A stretch of DNA of 64,000 bases. Origin: an uncultured Bacteroidales bacterium. GTDB taxonomy: Bacteria; Bacteroidota; Bacteroidia; Bacteroidales; Bacteroidaceae. The stretch is from positions 62,001 to 126,000 of the forward strand of contig CADBQP010000037.1 in assembly GCA_902796835.1 (NCBI GenBank), in the 5' to 3' direction. Each line of letters opens with the position of its first letter. Position 1 is the first letter of the stretch. Below are positions 62,793-64,000 of this stretch, one piece after another. The position numbers and the translations under genes were made by a program. The notes under the pieces were generated by a model. It was given only the letters and a program-made list of their open reading frames with translations, did no database searches and was not told the origin of the DNA.

Positions 62793-64000
62793 ATGACACC
62801 ACGTCGATCAAAACACCTGCTCACAGCGGCCATCATGCTGCTCGCCTCGCTCTCGCTCAGCGCACAGAAGACGCGCCCACTGAGCCATGCACAAAAAGTG
62901 GCCGCGAGCTATGCCGACTCGCTGGCTCAACTCAGGGCCCGATATGCCGACTACCGCTACATGGGATCCGACACACTGGCCAATCCCTACTATGCCGCCC
63001 TCTTCGCCTCGCCCACCCTCTATCGCGGCACACTGCGCCGCACGCTCGGAAGCATTGGCTACCGCCCCATGGCCAACCTCGAAAACAACGACGACGCAAC
63101 GTCCACACACAACCTGCTGGCACGAGCCAACCGCTTGCGCAACTTCTCAGACCACTTCCTGGCCACCACCTACAGCAGGCAACCCTGGCTCGTGACCAAC
63201 AACGAATATACCGACGACGACGCCAAGCAGGGATTGCGCAAGGACATCAGGACACAGGCAAAGCCCAACCTGAAACTCGCCGACAAAGTGGTCTATGAGA
63301 AAACTCACGACAAGCAAATCGACGAGCCAGGCATCGACATCGTGGTGCACAAGCCCAACTTCTGGGACTTCAATGCCGACTTCGCCCTGCAGTTCATGCA
63401 AAACTACATCAGCGACAACTGGTATAAAGGAGGCGAAAGCAACAATTCGCTCCTAACCAGCCTCACCCTCGAAGCCAACTACAACAACAAGTCGGGACTC
63501 TCTTTTGAAAACCGGCTCGAAATGCGCATCGGATTCCTCACCAGCCCCTCCGACACCGTGCACAATTTCAAGACCAACAGCGACCTCATTCGCCTCACCA
63601 ACAAGCTGGGATACAAGGCCGCCAAGAATTGGTACTACACCTTTTCGCTCATCACGTGGACCCAATTCTATAGAGGATACCACAGCAACAGCCGCACCGT
63701 GCTCAGCGATTTCATGTCGCCCTTCGAATGTGTGCCCTCCGTCGGCATGGAGTATAAATACCAAAGCAAAAAGAACGACCTCAAACTCGAAGTAAATCTT
63801 TCGCCCTTCGCCGCCAACTACAAATACGTGGGACGCAAAAGCCTGGCCACCCGATTCGGCGTGAAAGAAAACCACCATTCTAACTTCAGCTACGGAGCCA
63901 GCATCAACGCCACGCTCAAGTGGACCGTCTTCAAAAACGTGAAGTGGAACAGTCGCTTCTTCCTTTTCACCGACTACAGCAGCACACTGGCCGAATGGGA
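62793..64000 (+). CDS. DUF3078 family protein, cut off by window end
   Basis: About 402 residues in frame from the ATG at 62793 (MTPRRSKHLL) to the right edge with no stop. Signal peptide ends near SAQ (residue 25). The motif NWYKGGESNNSLL and the strand-rich stretch that follows, with many Tyr, Phe and Asn residues, match the DUF3078 family of Bacteroidetes, probably an outer-membrane beta-barrel. The function is unknown; the C-terminus is not visible. Confidence 0.85.
   Translation, partial: MTPRRSKHLLTAAIMLLASLSLSAQKTRPLSHAQKVAASYADSLAQLRARYADYRYMGSDTLANPYYAALFASPTLYRGTLRRTLGSIGYRPMANLENNDDATSTHNLLARANRLRNFSDHFLATTYSRQPWLVTNNEYTDDDAKQGLRKDIRTQAKPNLKLADKVVYEKTHDKQIDEPGIDIVVHKPNFWDFNADFALQFMQNYISDNWYKGGESNNSLLTSLTLEANYNNKSGLSFENRLEMRIGFLTSPSDTVHNFKTNSDLIRLTNKLGYKAAKNWYYTFSLITWTQFYRGYHSNSRTVLSDFMSPFECVPSVGMEYKYQSKKNDLKLEVNLSPFAANYKYVGRKSLATRFGVKENHHSNFSYGASINATLKWTVFKNVKWNSRFFLFTDYSSTLAEW

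Overview
The window looks like chromosomal core sequence of a Bacteroidales bacterium, most likely of the Prevotella group. Supporting signs: a six-gene Na+-translocating NADH:quinone reductase operon, a moxR/DUF58/bat aerotolerance operon, a GldE-type CBS protein, a TamB-like protein, a Bacteroidetes-type omega subunit, several families largely confined to Bacteroidetes (DUF6057, DUF4421, DUF4494, DUF4293, DUF3078), promoters of the TAnnTTTG type, and starts with no clear Shine-Dalgarno sequence. No phage, insertion sequence, integrase or CRISPR array is visible. The identification rests on protein families and was not tested against a database.

Layout. 1-13804: partial thrS (minus); then, on plus, a DUF6057 membrane protein with a c-type-haem-motif PD40 lipoprotein, a phosphohexomutase, a serine-type sulfatase overlapping a Gfo/Idh oxidoreductase, a DUF4421 protein, a TonB-dependent receptor and an RluA pseudouridine synthase. 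14135-20034: nqrABCDEF. 20249-23664 (minus): serC-serA-DUF1015. 23810-24142: a small HExxH protein. 24292-37524 (minus): a 13-kb co-directional run moxR, DUF58, BatD-like protein, batA, batB, TPR protein, a batD-batE fusion, mutS2, rnz, DUF4494, yggS. 37776-43876 (plus): a thiamine-phosphate-synthase-like protein, prs, then galM, a sugar MFS transporter and galK, and a 50-residue YqaE/Pmp3 protein. 44130-46157 (minus): uvrB. 46510-49931 (plus): bamD-like, rpoZ, DUF4293, ssb, gldE. 50030-50198: two identical tRNA-Arg(ACG). 50529-62297 (minus): tamB-like, an MFS carrier, an S9 peptidase, yidC, pyrG. 62793-end: partial DUF3078 gene.

The most unusual signal lies between the genes. At least ten intergenic gaps carry short arrays of imperfectly palindromic units whose centres repeat at exactly 21 bp. 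The units share AT-rich flanks (roughly ctatc...gata-gttt) but have different cores (tcgg/tccg, gccg/gcgg, gagcc/ggctc), and different core types are mixed in one array. In many arrays neighbouring cores alternate in orientation, so adjacent units can pair into hairpins, several followed by T-tracts like intrinsic terminators. One three-unit set lies in frame inside the batE part of the fusion gene. A related 22-bp array with a different core lies downstream of tamB. I know of no description of this family, but I could not search for one.

Other points of interest: the in-frame BatD-BatE fusion that keeps an internal signal peptide; SerA with Lys in place of the catalytic His; an MFSD1-like carrier beside a secreted S9 peptidase; separate long hairpins after each gene of the galactose cluster; and the DUF6057/CxxCH-lipoprotein pair of unknown function.
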